Below, in pieces: positions 26,523 to 35,708 of a stretch of DNA of 64,000 bases. The DNA is from Bacteroidales bacterium (GTDB lineage Bacteria; Bacteroidota; Bacteroidia; Bacteroidales; F082). Position 1 is the stretch's first letter; each line of letters starts with the position of its first letter. Under the pieces are notes generated by a model, which saw only the letters and a list, made by a program, of their open reading frames with translations, searched no databases and had not been told where the DNA came from. Both the position numbers and the translations under genes were made by a program. The stretch is from assembly GCA_017649945.1 (NCBI GenBank), contig JAGCFU010000022.1, positions 1-64,000 of the forward strand, read 5' to 3'.

Positions 26523-28185
26523 TATATAAACGCCGTGTCTCGTTGCCGACACAGTCTGTGACGACGATTTCCATCTTGTTACTACCCTTTTTCAGGTGCT
26601 CGTCGACATCGTAATACAAAAGGTTATTCTTCGCGTCGTATGCACCGATGACCCATTTCCCGTTAAGGTAAATATCATATTTGTCGATGCCCGACTCATT
26701 GTCTTTTATATTGATTTTCAGTTGTTTGCACTTTATAACTTTAGTATTGTTCTTGAAATTCACCGGACTGACCTGAGGTTTCACCTCATCGACGGCAAGA
26801 GCGAAAGTGCCTAAACTTCTTATCTTGGCGCACATCATCCCATCAGCCATTTTGCCCCCTTGTGATACAAATTTGCCGTTTTTATCAACCGAAACTACAT
26901 AAAGCTTGTCAGAATTAGCATATTTTTCAGCCGGACGAAGCTTAATTTCGATATTTTTCTGCACCGGAATATCCTCAGTACCAAGCACATAGGCATAATC
27001 AGAGGCGATATTCGGTATTGTGTCAAGCTGACGGGTATAAATATATTCAAATTTATAAAACGCCTTTTCAGGAATTACGGCAGTGAAACCATCGAGACCG
27101 ACCTCCACTTCATTTTTGCCATCGACACGATAATAGCTTCTACTGTATTGATTACCTGAGAATTCCGTCAAAGGTTTGTCGCCTACCAAAGTGAATTTCA
27201 CAGTCGATGTGTTGCCGAAATAATCCTTCACCACATATTTCATATCCACCCTGTCGCCCTCTTTCAAGGTAACGCTACCCGACTTCTCGCCATACAACGA
27301 AAGAATGTTATACTCGTCGATTTCCGTGCGCACATACCTTATTTTATCATTGATAAACTTCCGATAATCAATCAAACTGTTGACATAACGCGTCTCATCG
27401 TAAGAATATTCATCAAATAAAATATTGAATATCAATCTGTTATCAGCAAAAAGTTCGATTGAATAGACGCCGTTCTTATTACTTGATCCGTCAGCCTGGT
27501 CGCAAGCCGAGATACCGAAATACACAGTACCATTCACTTTAATTTCTTGATTATCAACAGGTTTAAAAAACGCTTCACGATCTACACCGTTAACCGACGA
27601 CATTTCAGCAGGATAAACCGCAAAACCGTTGATGATAGGCTTGATTTTGTCATTCACTTTGAAGCCGAACAGATAAGGATTCACAGGATGCTGGTTGGCG
27701 TCACGAAGCTCATAATGCAGATGCGGACCACCCGAGCTGCCGCTGTTGCCGCTCAAGCCCAGAACATCACCGGTCTTCACAGGAATCTCGTCTTTCTCAA
27801 GAAAGAGGTTCTGCCTGAACGACTTGCTTGCAAACTGCTTGCCACGCACATATTTCCTAATTTTGTCGTTGAAACTGTCGAGATGCGCGTAAACCGACAT
27901 AAACCCATCATTATGAGTGACATACACCACGTTGCCGTAGCCGTAAGGCGACACCCCGATGCGGCTCACATAGCCATCGGCGACAGCATAAACACGATAG
28001 CCGGTCTTGCCGTTAGTCTTGATATCGACACCGGCATGAAAGGCGTTGTTTCTAAGCTCGCCAAAAGTCGCGGAAAGATAAATCGGAATCTTGACAGGAT
28101 AAGGATAAACAGGATAATTTTTCTTATCTTGAGCGCATAAAATATTGGAAATCAGGAAGATACAAAACAGAAACTTAAATCTCAT
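26506..28185 (-). CDS. M23-family zinc metallopeptidase (LytM-like)
   Basis: This 559-residue protein has a signal peptide ending NILCAQ, then directly an M23 domain at about 30-170 with zinc/catalytic motifs NAFHAGVDI, DGFMSVYAHLD and GGPHLHYELRD. A long beta-rich C-terminal region follows, with Ig-like segments. M23 enzymes cut peptidoglycan peptide bridges or activate amidases. ATG at 28183-28185 is chosen as start; the upstream TTG at 28191 is less likely. The reverse -7 box is at 28205-28212. Confidence 0.88.
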   Translation of the reverse strand: MRFKFLFCIFLISNILCAQDKKNYPVYPYPVKIPIYLSATFGELRNNAFHAGVDIKTNGKTGYRVYAVADGYVSRIGVSPYGYGNVVYVTHNDGFMSVYAHLDSFNDKIRKYVRGKQFASKSFRQNLFLEKDEIPVKTGDVLGLSGNSGSSGGPHLHYELRDANQHPVNPYLFGFKVNDKIKPIINGFAVYPAEMSSVNGVDREAFFKPVDNQEIKVNGTVYFGISACDQADGSSNKNGVYSIELFADNRLIFNILFDEYSYDETRYVNSLIDYRKFINDKIRYVRTEIDEYNILSLYGEKSGSVTLKEGDRVDMKYVVKDYFGNTSTVKFTLVGDKPLTEFSGNQYSRSYYRVDGKNEVEVGLDGFTAVIPEKAFYKFEYIYTRQLDTIPNIASDYAYVLGTEDIPVQKNIEIKLRPAEKYANSDKLYVVSVDKNGKFVSQGGKMADGMMCAKIRSLGTFALAVDEVKPQVSPVNFKNNTKVIKCKQLKINIKDNESGIDKYDIYLNGKWVIGAYDAKNNLLYYDVDEHLKKGSNKMEIVVTDCVGNETRRLYTIVRE

Positions 28186-28204
28186 TTTCAATAAATTTGA
28201 TTTA

Positions 28205-28232
28205 CAAAGTTACATTATTTTTATTATCTTTG
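28205..28232. promoter_or_regulatory. divergent -7 boxes for the M23 and sulfatase genes
   Basis: Reverse TAACTTTG at 28205-28212 faces the M23 gene; forward TATCTTTG at 28225-28232 faces the ATG at 28247. The forward box fixes 28247 as the true sulfatase start, because the longer in-frame reading would begin upstream of the promoter. Confidence 0.6.
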
Positions 28233-28246
28233 CGAAAAATAATTTT

Positions 28247-30175
28247 ATGTTTTCTAAAAAAGAACTGCCGTTGTGGAAAGTTTTCGTTGCGCGACTCTGT
28301 GCAATGCTTATGCTGCTTGCTTTCAGCAGATGGCTCCTTTACATCTTCAACAGCGGCAACTTCCCGAATCTGAGCACAGGACAGCAATTCAGGCTGTTTT
28401 TCATCGGGATGCGGTTCGACATCTGGACGCTCATCATCGCCAACCTGCCGTTTTTGGTGTTTTACGGCATACCTTTAGAGCTGAAATACAACAAGATTTA
28501 TTGCAAAGTCGTTGACACTCTGTTTGTTATAACAAACTCCACAGCCATTTTACTGAACCTCATCGATGTTATTTATTACCGTTATATCGACAAGCGCATG
28601 ACCTCGGAACTCTTCGGCTTCGCGAAACATACCGACGACAACCAAGGCAGCCTGATAACGCAATTCATCGTTGATTTCTGGTTCATCGGCGTGATTTTCG
28701 CCATTTTCCTTGTTTTAATCATCATTATCACAAGAAAAACACATGTAAAACCCGTTGTAATAACCAACAGAACACGCTGGTACTCAATGCATTCGCTGGT
28801 GTTTTTAGGTCTTGTCGCCGCTTCAATAATCGGAATCAGAGGCGGACTGCAAAACAAGCCGATAAGCATCATCACAGCGGCGAATTACACCCAGACGCAG
28901 AACATCCCGTTGGTGCTGAACACTCCGTTCACTATCGGACGCGGCACTTCGGGCTCGGTGTTGAAGCCTCTGCATTTCTACGATGAGAAGGAACTTGAGC
29001 AGCTCTACTCCCCTATCCAAAAAGACCTAAAAATCAACCGTTTCATCGAAGGAGACGCCCAAAATTACAACATTTTCATCATCATTTTGGAGAGTCACGG
29101 ACAGGAGATGGTGCAGTTTTACAACCGCCAACGTGAGTTCTCGCTCACCCCGTTCCTCGACTCGCTCCTCTCGCAGAGCCTCGTCTTCAACGGCATGGCC
29201 AATGGCCGACAGTCGATAGAGGCGCTCACATCCACGCTATCCGGCCTGCCCTCGCTGATGTCGAAAGATTATGTGGAGTCACGTTACGCGGCAAACCGTC
29301 TCGACGGCATCGGAAGCATACTGAAAAAACACGGATATTCGACAGCGTTCTTCCACGGCGGCAACAACGGCACCATGAACTTCAACGCCTCCGCCACCGC
29401 CGCCGGCTTCGACAGCTACTACGGGCGCAACGAATATGGTAATGACGACGATTTCGACGGCACATGGGGCATCTCCGACATGCCGTTCCTGCAATACACA
29501 GCACGCAAAGTCAACGAGATGAAGAAACCTTTTGCAGCCGGCGTATTCACTCTGTCGTCACATCATCCGTTCAAGCTCCCGAAAGGCTACGAGTTGCCTG
29601 ATGGCGACTATCAAACCGACTTTGAGAAGACTGTACGCTACACCGACGACGCCATGCGCAAATTCTTCGAGACGATGCAGACTTACAGCTGGTTTGACAG
29701 CACCATCTTCGTCATCATGGGCGACCACGTGAACCCCGAACACCGCTACGAAAACTATCTCAACGGCTACGGACAATATCAGATTGTGACGGCGTTTTAT
29801 GCGCCGAGCATCATCAAGCCGTTGAACACCAATATCATGGCGCAACAAACCGACATCGGGATAAGCCTGATTGCCGCTCTTGGTCACAACGACACCGTAT
29901 TCAGCTTCGGCAGAAATGTGTTCGACAGCCTGCAAGAGCCTTGTTTTGTGAGCTATCTAAACAATATCTACCAGTATTCCGACGGCAATCACATGCTTCA
30001 GTCTGACGGTCAGAACATCACTGCGGTTTTCGATATCAACGACGACCCTTGCCTGACGGAAAACCTGTATCAAACAGGTGAAAACGAGGCTTGGGATGAG
30101 CTCAACAACAAATTCAGGATGCGGCTGCAGCAATACACTAACAGAATGATTAACAACAAGTTATACATAAAATGA
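28247..30175 (+). CDS. LtaS-like membrane sulfatase/phosphoglycerol transferase family protein
   Basis: This 642-residue protein has about five N-terminal transmembrane helices (to about residue 200) and an extracytoplasmic alkaline-phosphatase-fold domain. Metal and active-site residues seen are Glu282 (IIILESHGQEM), the nucleophile region GRQSIEALTST (Ser323 where LtaS has threonine), FFHGG and MGDHVNPEH. Relatives add phosphoglycerol, phosphoethanolamine or similar groups to glycans and lipids. Gram-negative members often modify surface glycans; the substrate is unknown. The next gene, a lipid kinase, overlaps by ATGA, which fits recycling of diacylglycerol released by such a transferase. 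Confidence 0.82.
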   Translation: MFSKKELPLWKVFVARLCAMLMLLAFSRWLLYIFNSGNFPNLSTGQQFRLFFIGMRFDIWTLIIANLPFLVFYGIPLELKYNKIYCKVVDTLFVITNSTAILLNLIDVIYYRYIDKRMTSELFGFAKHTDDNQGSLITQFIVDFWFIGVIFAIFLVLIIIITRKTHVKPVVITNRTRWYSMHSLVFLGLVAASIIGIRGGLQNKPISIITAANYTQTQNIPLVLNTPFTIGRGTSGSVLKPLHFYDEKELEQLYSPIQKDLKINRFIEGDAQNYNIFIIILESHGQEMVQFYNRQREFSLTPFLDSLLSQSLVFNGMANGRQSIEALTSTLSGLPSLMSKDYVESRYAANRLDGIGSILKKHGYSTAFFHGGNNGTMNFNASATAAGFDSYYGRNEYGNDDDFDGTWGISDMPFLQYTARKVNEMKKPFAAGVFTLSSHHPFKLPKGYELPDGDYQTDFEKTVRYTDDAMRKFFETMQTYSWFDSTIFVIMGDHVNPEHRYENYLNGYGQYQIVTAFYAPSIIKPLNTNIMAQQTDIGISLIAALGHNDTVFSFGRNVFDSLQEPCFVSYLNNIYQYSDGNHMLQSDGQNITAVFDINDDPCLTENLYQTGENEAWDELNNKFRMRLQQYTNRMINNKLYIK

Positions 30176-31059
30176 AAGAAAAGATATTGTTTATTGTCAA
30201 CCCGATTTCCGGTCATCACGACAAGTCGAAATTCCCGTCGATTGTCGAGAAACTGATTGACAAGGACAAATACGATTATACCATCACACTCACAGAATAT
30301 GGCGGTCACGCTGTGGAGCTGACAAAGCAAGCCATTGATAATCAGTATGATATCATAGTGGCTGTGGGTGGTGACGGCACCATCAACGAGGTGGCGACAA
30401 CAATGATTGGGGCAAGTCAGACCTTCGCCATCGTGCCTTACGGCTCAGGCAACGGACTCGCGCGTCATCTGCATCTGCCCTTGAAGCCCGACAAAGTCAT
30501 CACCGAGGTAATTAATAAAGGTGTAAAATCGAAAATCGACACCGCCGCCATGAACGGAGTGCCTTATATCAGCCTCGCCGGCGTGGGTTTCGACGCCATC
30601 ATCGCCGATTTCTTTGCCCAAGACCCTCACAGAGGCATCAAGACATACGTGAAACTCGTCACCAAGGAATACCTGCATTTCCAACCTAAGAAATACCATC
30701 TCATCCTTGACGGAAAAGAGGAAATCGACTGCGAGCCGTTTTTCATCTCGTTTGCCAACAGCAACCAGTTCGGCTCCAACGCGGTAGTCTCCCCCACCGC
30801 CTCGCTCAACGACGGACTTCTCGACGTATGCATCTTCAAAAAGCCCAACATGCTGCAAGTGCCATACGTAGCTACACGCCTGCTGACAAAAAAAATCGAC
30901 AGGACTCATTTCGTCGACATACATAAAGCACAAAAAATCCAAGTCATCAGAGAAAATGACGAAATCGCCAACATCGACGGAGAGGCTGTTATGATGCCGA
31001 AAGATATCACCGTAGAAATCAACCCACTAAGCTTGAATATATTATTACCAAACGTATAA
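30172..31059 (+). CDS. diacylglycerol kinase-like lipid kinase (DagK/YegS family)
   Basis: This 295-residue protein has the DAGK catalytic motif AVGGDGTINEVATTM, the PYGSGNGLARHL loop and the C-terminal NIDGEAVMMP strand. It phosphorylates diacylglycerol or a related lipid. It overlaps the LtaS-like gene by 4 bases and precedes a mechanosensitive channel by 4 bases, which suggests an envelope lipid turnover operon. The lipid substrate is inferred from the neighbour. Confidence 0.87.
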   Translation: MKEKILFIVNPISGHHDKSKFPSIVEKLIDKDKYDYTITLTEYGGHAVELTKQAIDNQYDIIVAVGGDGTINEVATTMIGASQTFAIVPYGSGNGLARHLHLPLKPDKVITEVINKGVKSKIDTAAMNGVPYISLAGVGFDAIIADFFAQDPHRGIKTYVKLVTKEYLHFQPKKYHLILDGKEEIDCEPFFISFANSNQFGSNAVVSPTASLNDGLLDVCIFKKPNMLQVPYVATRLLTKKIDRTHFVDIHKAQKIQVIRENDEIANIDGEAVMMPKDITVEINPLSLNILLPNV

Positions 31060-31063
31060 CATC

Positions 31064-32323
31064 ATGATTACCAAGTATTTAACATTTTTAGAAAAACTAT
31101 TCCTTGACTTACGTTTTGAGCCAATCACATCAAGAAACATCTCGCAAGGTATCGGAATCTTCACATTGTTTGTGGTCTCATTCCTCCTCTACTTCTTAAT
31201 GAAACAGTTTTTGCTGAAAGTTGTCGACAAGTGGATTCGCAAAAGCAAAACTAAATACGACGATTATTTCCTCGGCCGCAAATTGGAAGGAAGACTCTCC
31301 ATGCTTATTCCTATCTATTTGATAAAGGCCTTCTTATACGATTTCGCACCGGATTTGGACACGGTAAATTCATTTATCATCGTTTGGACAAGAGTCGGTG
31401 AAGTAATCACATACACAGGAATTATATTATCCATAGTCGATTCATTGTCAGATATTTACTCATCGTTCAGCGTATCAAAGCACAAACCGATAAAAGGTGT
31501 CATTCAAGTTATCAAGATAATAATGATAATAGTCTGCGTCCTTTTGGTCATCGCGGTTTTGACGAACAGAAATCTGAGTAACATTTTCATCGGACTCGGT
31601 ACACTTTCCGCCGTGCTGATGTTGGTTTTCAAAGATCCTATCCTCGGCTTCGTAGGTGGCATCCAGCTGACTACCAACGACATGATTCGTATCGGCGACT
31701 GGATTGTGAAGGGCAATGCCGACGGTAACGTCATCGATGTGGGACTAACCACCGTGAAAGTTCAGAACTGGGACAACACCATCTCGACAATCCCGACATA
31801 TTCACTTATTTCCGACCCGTTCATCAACTGGAGAGGCATGACAGAGTCAGGAGGCCGAAGAATAGCGCGTGCCATCGTCATCGATGCCGACACCGTGAAA
31901 TTCTGCACGCCTGAGATGCTTGAAAGATACAAGAAATTCCAACTTGTGACGGATTATATCACCAAGAAAGAATCAGAGATAACTGAATACAACAAACAGA
32001 ACAACGTCGACACATCCAACCTCGTCAACGGACGCCGTCAGACCAACCTTGGAATCTTCAGGGCATATCTCACCGCATATCTGAAGCAAAACCAGAACAT
32101 AAACCACGACATGACCATGATGGTGCGCCAGAAACCGCCAACAGAGTTCGGTATCCCGATGGAAGTGTACTGCTTCAGCAAAATCAAGACATGGGCGGAA
32201 TACGAAGCTATCCAAGGCGACATCTTCGACCATGTTTACGCAGTGGTGAAACAGTTCGACCTTAAAGTGTATCAGAAGCCTTCATCACATTCATTGAACG
32301 AATTGTTGAAGAAAATGAACTAA
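31064..32323 (+). CDS. MscS-family mechanosensitive channel (YbdG-like)
   Basis: This 419-residue protein has about five transmembrane helices, the pore helix and MscS motif GLGTLSAVLMLVFKDPILG, and a beta domain (DWIVKGNADGNVIDVGLTTV, NWDNTISTIPTYSL) with the long insert typical of YbdG/MscM proteins. It releases osmolytes on membrane stretch or hypo-osmotic shock. It is the last gene of the sulfatase-kinase operon and is convergent with the LytTR gene, 2 bases away. Confidence 0.88.
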   Translation: MITKYLTFLEKLFLDLRFEPITSRNISQGIGIFTLFVVSFLLYFLMKQFLLKVVDKWIRKSKTKYDDYFLGRKLEGRLSMLIPIYLIKAFLYDFAPDLDTVNSFIIVWTRVGEVITYTGIILSIVDSLSDIYSSFSVSKHKPIKGVIQVIKIIMIIVCVLLVIAVLTNRNLSNIFIGLGTLSAVLMLVFKDPILGFVGGIQLTTNDMIRIGDWIVKGNADGNVIDVGLTTVKVQNWDNTISTIPTYSLISDPFINWRGMTESGGRRIARAIVIDADTVKFCTPEMLERYKKFQLVTDYITKKESEITEYNKQNNVDTSNLVNGRRQTNLGIFRAYLTAYLKQNQNINHDMTMMVRQKPPTEFGIPMEVYCFSKIKTWAEYEAIQGDIFDHVYAVVKQFDLKVYQKPSSHSLNELLKKMN

Positions 32324-32325
32324 AT

Positions 32326-33018
32326 TCACGACAATCTCGCAATCAAATCATCCCGGTAGCTTTCCCCTATCGGGATTTTGTTTCCCGCCACGGTCACAGT
32401 GGTCTTGTTTATATCCTCGATATAATGCAGCGACACGATAAACGACTTGTGCACACGCGCGAATTTGTCGGCAGGAAGCGTGTCTTCCAAGTTTTTCAAT
32501 GAAAACAGAGCTGTGATACGCTTCGATTGCGTGTGAAACGTAACATATTCGCGCTGACCTTCTATATAAAGCAAGTCGTCATAATTTATCTTGTAAAGCT
32601 TGTAGTCAGCCTTAACCATGATGTAATCAGGAGCTTTGCCGGTAGCGTTCTCACCCAATGACACATGCTCAATAGCTTTGTTTATCGCCTGAAGGAAACG
32701 CAAAAAATCGAACGGCTTTAAGAGATAATCGACAACACCGAGTGCGAAAGCGTCGACAGCATAGTCGGAATATGCCGTGGTAAGAATCGTAGCCGGCTGA
32801 TTGTCAATGGTTTTAAGCAAATCAAGACCTGTCAAGTCAGGCATCTGGATATCAAGAAGAAGTATGTCGATTTTCTCGCGGTGCAGTGTCTCCATAGCTT
32901 TAAAGGCATCCGGACAGCAATCGACGAGGTTCAGTGACTCCACCTTTTGGACGTATTCCTGCAGAAGCTTCCGCGCAAGAAACTCGTCATCAACAATCAA
33001 AACGTTATATTTCCTCAT
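32326..33018 (-). CDS. LytTR-family response regulator
   Basis: This 230-residue protein has a receiver domain with phospho-acceptor Asp56 (ILLLDIQMPDLTG), the KPFDFLRFL lysine, and a LytTR DNA-binding domain (about 130-230: KINYDDLLYIEGQREYVTFH, FARVHKSFIVSL). It pairs with the LytS-like kinase 4 bases upstream. The likely target set includes the trkH gene in the same operon, an inference from linkage only. Confidence 0.92.
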   Translation of the reverse strand: MRKYNVLIVDDEFLARKLLQEYVQKVESLNLVDCCPDAFKAMETLHREKIDILLLDIQMPDLTGLDLLKTIDNQPATILTTAYSDYAVDAFALGVVDYLLKPFDFLRFLQAINKAIEHVSLGENATGKAPDYIMVKADYKLYKINYDDLLYIEGQREYVTFHTQSKRITALFSLKNLEDTLPADKFARVHKSFIVSLHYIEDINKTTVTVAGNKIPIGESYRDDLIARLS

Positions 33019-33022
33019 GATA

Positions 33023-34087
33023 TCACAATTTTATTTCAATAATGGCAATAAATCTGTTGTCGCTGCTCTTCGTCGTAAACGAATAATTCTTACCGTATTG
33101 CAGCGACAGTCTTTTCTCCACGTTCGACAGTCCTATTCCGCTTCCTGATTTGCGTGAGCTGGCTATCATGGTGTTGCTTATCGGCTTGATTGAATTCTCA
33201 ACGGCAAATCTGATGAGTTTGTCATCCTGTTGCAACGAAAAATGGATGAAACCGTCCGGATCGCTCTCGATTCTCGAATATTTGAAGCTGTTTTCAACGA
33301 GCGGCTGGAAAAGCATAGGCGGCAACATGACATTGTAATTCATCACGTTCTTCTCAAAAGTGACGTCTCTATGCTCTTCATGCTTCATCAGCTGAAAATC
33401 GATATAGCTGTCGATGAAATGCATTTCCTTCTCAAGCGGAATCGTATCTGCCTGACAATCAACCACAACATAACGAAGCATCTCAGAAAGCTTCAACACA
33501 CTGTCGGGAGCCTTCTCATCGTGAATATAAACCAAAGAATAAATGTTATTCAAGGCATTGAACAAAAAATGAGGGTTAATCTGCGATTGCAGGTAGCGCA
33601 GCTCCATTTTGAGGCTCTCCATCTTCAGCTCATCAGCAAGTTTCTGGTTTTCCTTCTCACTTCTCTGAAGATATGTGATAGTCGAGACAGCCGCCACTAT
33701 CATAAACACCATCATCCTGATGATATAAAGGACAACAATGTTAGTCTCTTTCATCGCAGGAGTAAAGCCAGGCGACAGATTTTTCATAAAATCCAAAGTC
33801 TGATATTGGACTTGCAGAAAAAACGCCGCGACAAGTCCGACGAAAATGATATTCAGCAGATAATAAGCCAAATGATGCCCTTTTACGAGCAATTTCTTCA
33901 CAAAAACGCGAGTTTCAACTATGCTCACAAGCATCATGAAACCGGTGATAAGCGAGGCGTGAGTGATGGCGAGCAGAAAGCTTTCCCTGAGAAATGACAT
34001 GAAAAACAGCAGAAATATCGTCACCCATACTATGACGATATGGTTTTTACCGGAGTTTTTCGACAATATTTCCCTGAATATTTTCAT
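33023..34087 (-). CDS. LytS-type membrane sensor histidine kinase
   Basis: This 354-residue protein has four transmembrane helices (to about residue 140), a short coiled coil, and a His_kinase domain with phospho-acceptor His173 (QINPHFLFNALNNIYSL), followed by an ATPase domain (PPMLFQPLVENSFKYS, SGIGLSNVEKRLSLQYG). It has no periplasmic sensor domain, so it may sense within the membrane. It sits between trkH (3 bases) and its LytTR partner. Confidence 0.92.
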   Translation of the reverse strand: MKIFREILSKNSGKNHIVIVWVTIFLLFFMSFLRESFLLAITHASLITGFMMLVSIVETRVFVKKLLVKGHHLAYYLLNIIFVGLVAAFFLQVQYQTLDFMKNLSPGFTPAMKETNIVVLYIIRMMVFMIVAAVSTITYLQRSEKENQKLADELKMESLKMELRYLQSQINPHFLFNALNNIYSLVYIHDEKAPDSVLKLSEMLRYVVVDCQADTIPLEKEMHFIDSYIDFQLMKHEEHRDVTFEKNVMNYNVMLPPMLFQPLVENSFKYSRIESDPDGFIHFSLQQDDKLIRFAVENSIKPISNTMIASSRKSGSGIGLSNVEKRLSLQYGKNYSFTTKSSDNRFIAIIEIKL

Positions 34088-34090
34088 CTC

Positions 34091-35620
34091 TCACTTTTTG
34101 TTCCAGAAAGCTGGAGTGAAAATGAGCAGTACTGTGTAAATCTCGAGACGTCCGACGAGCATGAGGAACGACATCACCCATTTTGCCATGACGGATAGGT
34201 CGGAGAATGTTGTAGCCGGACCTGTTGACTTATAACCAGGTCCCATATTGCTGAGCGATGTGATGGTGTTGAATACACTTTCTTCGAAGTTGCATCCGCT
34301 TATCGACAGCACGATTACGCTCACGATGCAGATTATAACGTAGAAAAACAGGAAATTCAGTGTTCTGAGAAGGATATCGTTTGACACCACCTCTCTTGAT
34401 ATTTGCACTGTAAACACCGCGCTCGGATGCAAGAACTGCTTGATAGTGATGCGGATCGACTTGAGGCACACCATCCAGCGTATGACTTTGATGCCGCCCG
34501 ATGTTGAACCGGCACATGAGCCGCTGAGCATCATCAACAAAGTCGGGAAAAGGAACATGCCGCCCCATAAGGTGTAGTCGTAATACGAGCCCTGAAATCC
34601 CGTTGATGAGATGATTGTCACCACATGGAACAAGGCAGCCCTGAAACGCGACTCAAACGTAGGCTCCGGATAAGCGCTGGTGTCGGTTGCTATTTTAGAG
34701 ACGTTCGGCGCATAGTAGAACAAAGCAGTCACTACCGCCACCATGATAACAACGATAATGAGGAACCAACGCAACTCTTCATTTTTGGCAACATTCTTAA
34801 AATCACCTCTCAAAAGGAAATAATACAAGGAGAAGTTTATTCCTGAAAAAATCATGAAGATTGAACAGGTATACTCAATATAGTCTGAATTAAAATATCC
34901 GATGCTCGACTGATGTGTGCTGAAACCGCCGCTCGACATAGTGGTGAGAGCGTGACATACGGCGTCGTAAAGATTCATTGGTCCAGCCCAATAAATTAGT
35001 GCGCAGCATATCGTGAGAAACATGTAAATAAGCCACAGATGACGTGCCGTGACAGCCATCTTAGGATGTAGCTTCTTCACGCTGAGACCCGACATCTCCG
35101 CGGCATATAATGTCGTTTTGTTGGAGCCCTTATTCAACGCAGGAATGATAGCCAGAAAGAGCACGATGATACCCAAACCGCCAAGCCACTGCGTCATGCT
35201 TCGCCAGAATAAAATTCCATGCGGCTGAGAATCAATATTGTTCATTATCGTCGCACCAGTGGTGGTGAAACCCGACATCGACTCAAAGAAGGCGTCCGCG
35301 ACATTGTCGATGGACCCGGTGAAGATAAACGGGAGCATGCCGAACACAGCGAAGAGCACCCATGCCACCGTGACAAGGATAAACGAGTCCTTCATCGTCA
35401 GGTTGTTAATCTCCTTGATTCTGTCGTCTCCCCTACGGGCACGCTCACGGCCTGCCGAAAGAAGGATGAAACCGAAAATTCCGGTAATCATAGTGGCTGA
35501 AAGCAACGACACCACGTCTTTCTCGCCGTAATGCACATTATAATATAGCGCCACCATCGAGGCCACAAACATGAAAAACGCCTCAACAAGAATAAAAACA
35601 CCATATATCTTCGCTTTCAT
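34091..35620 (-). CDS. trkH: TrkH-family potassium uptake protein
   Basis: This 509-residue protein has about ten transmembrane helices and the four selectivity-filter loops of TrkH/KtrB transporters, such as SGFTTTGATIMN, TTMSSGGFSTHQ, ISSTGFQGSYYDY and SNMGPGYKSTGP. It imports K+ with a TrkA-like partner that is not in this window. It heads a three-gene operon with the LytS/LytTR pair, so a link between K+ or turgor and this two-component system is plausible. The -7 box is at 35642-35649. Confidence 0.93.
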   Translation of the reverse strand: MKAKIYGVFILVEAFFMFVASMVALYYNVHYGEKDVVSLLSATMITGIFGFILLSAGRERARRGDDRIKEINNLTMKDSFILVTVAWVLFAVFGMLPFIFTGSIDNVADAFFESMSGFTTTGATIMNNIDSQPHGILFWRSMTQWLGGLGIIVLFLAIIPALNKGSNKTTLYAAEMSGLSVKKLHPKMAVTARHLWLIYMFLTICCALIYWAGPMNLYDAVCHALTTMSSGGFSTHQSSIGYFNSDYIEYTCSIFMIFSGINFSLYYFLLRGDFKNVAKNEELRWFLIIVVIMVAVVTALFYYAPNVSKIATDTSAYPEPTFESRFRAALFHVVTIISSTGFQGSYYDYTLWGGMFLFPTLLMMLSGSCAGSTSGGIKVIRWMVCLKSIRITIKQFLHPSAVFTVQISREVVSNDILLRTLNFLFFYVIICIVSVIVLSISGCNFEESVFNTITSLSNMGPGYKSTGPATTFSDLSVMAKWVMSFLMLVGRLEIYTVLLIFTPAFWNKK

Positions 35621-35641
35621 ACCTTACATTTGTATAAACTG

Positions 35642-35689
35642 CAAAGATATATATTTTTTTTAAATGTGTAAAAAATTTCACTACCTTTG
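35642..35689. promoter_or_regulatory. divergent -7 boxes for trkH and pncB
   Basis: Reverse TATCTTTG at 35642-35649 faces trkH; forward TACCTTTG at 35682-35689, followed by CA, faces pncB at 35709. The forward box shows that the upstream in-frame ATG at 35664 is not the pncB start. Confidence 0.6.
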
Positions 35690-35708
35690 CAAAAAATTAG
35701 TGATTATC

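Noticed and set aside
28145..28246. Longer start for the LtaS-like gene
   Set aside because: It would read back through both divergent promoters; ATG at 28247 follows the TATCTTTG box.
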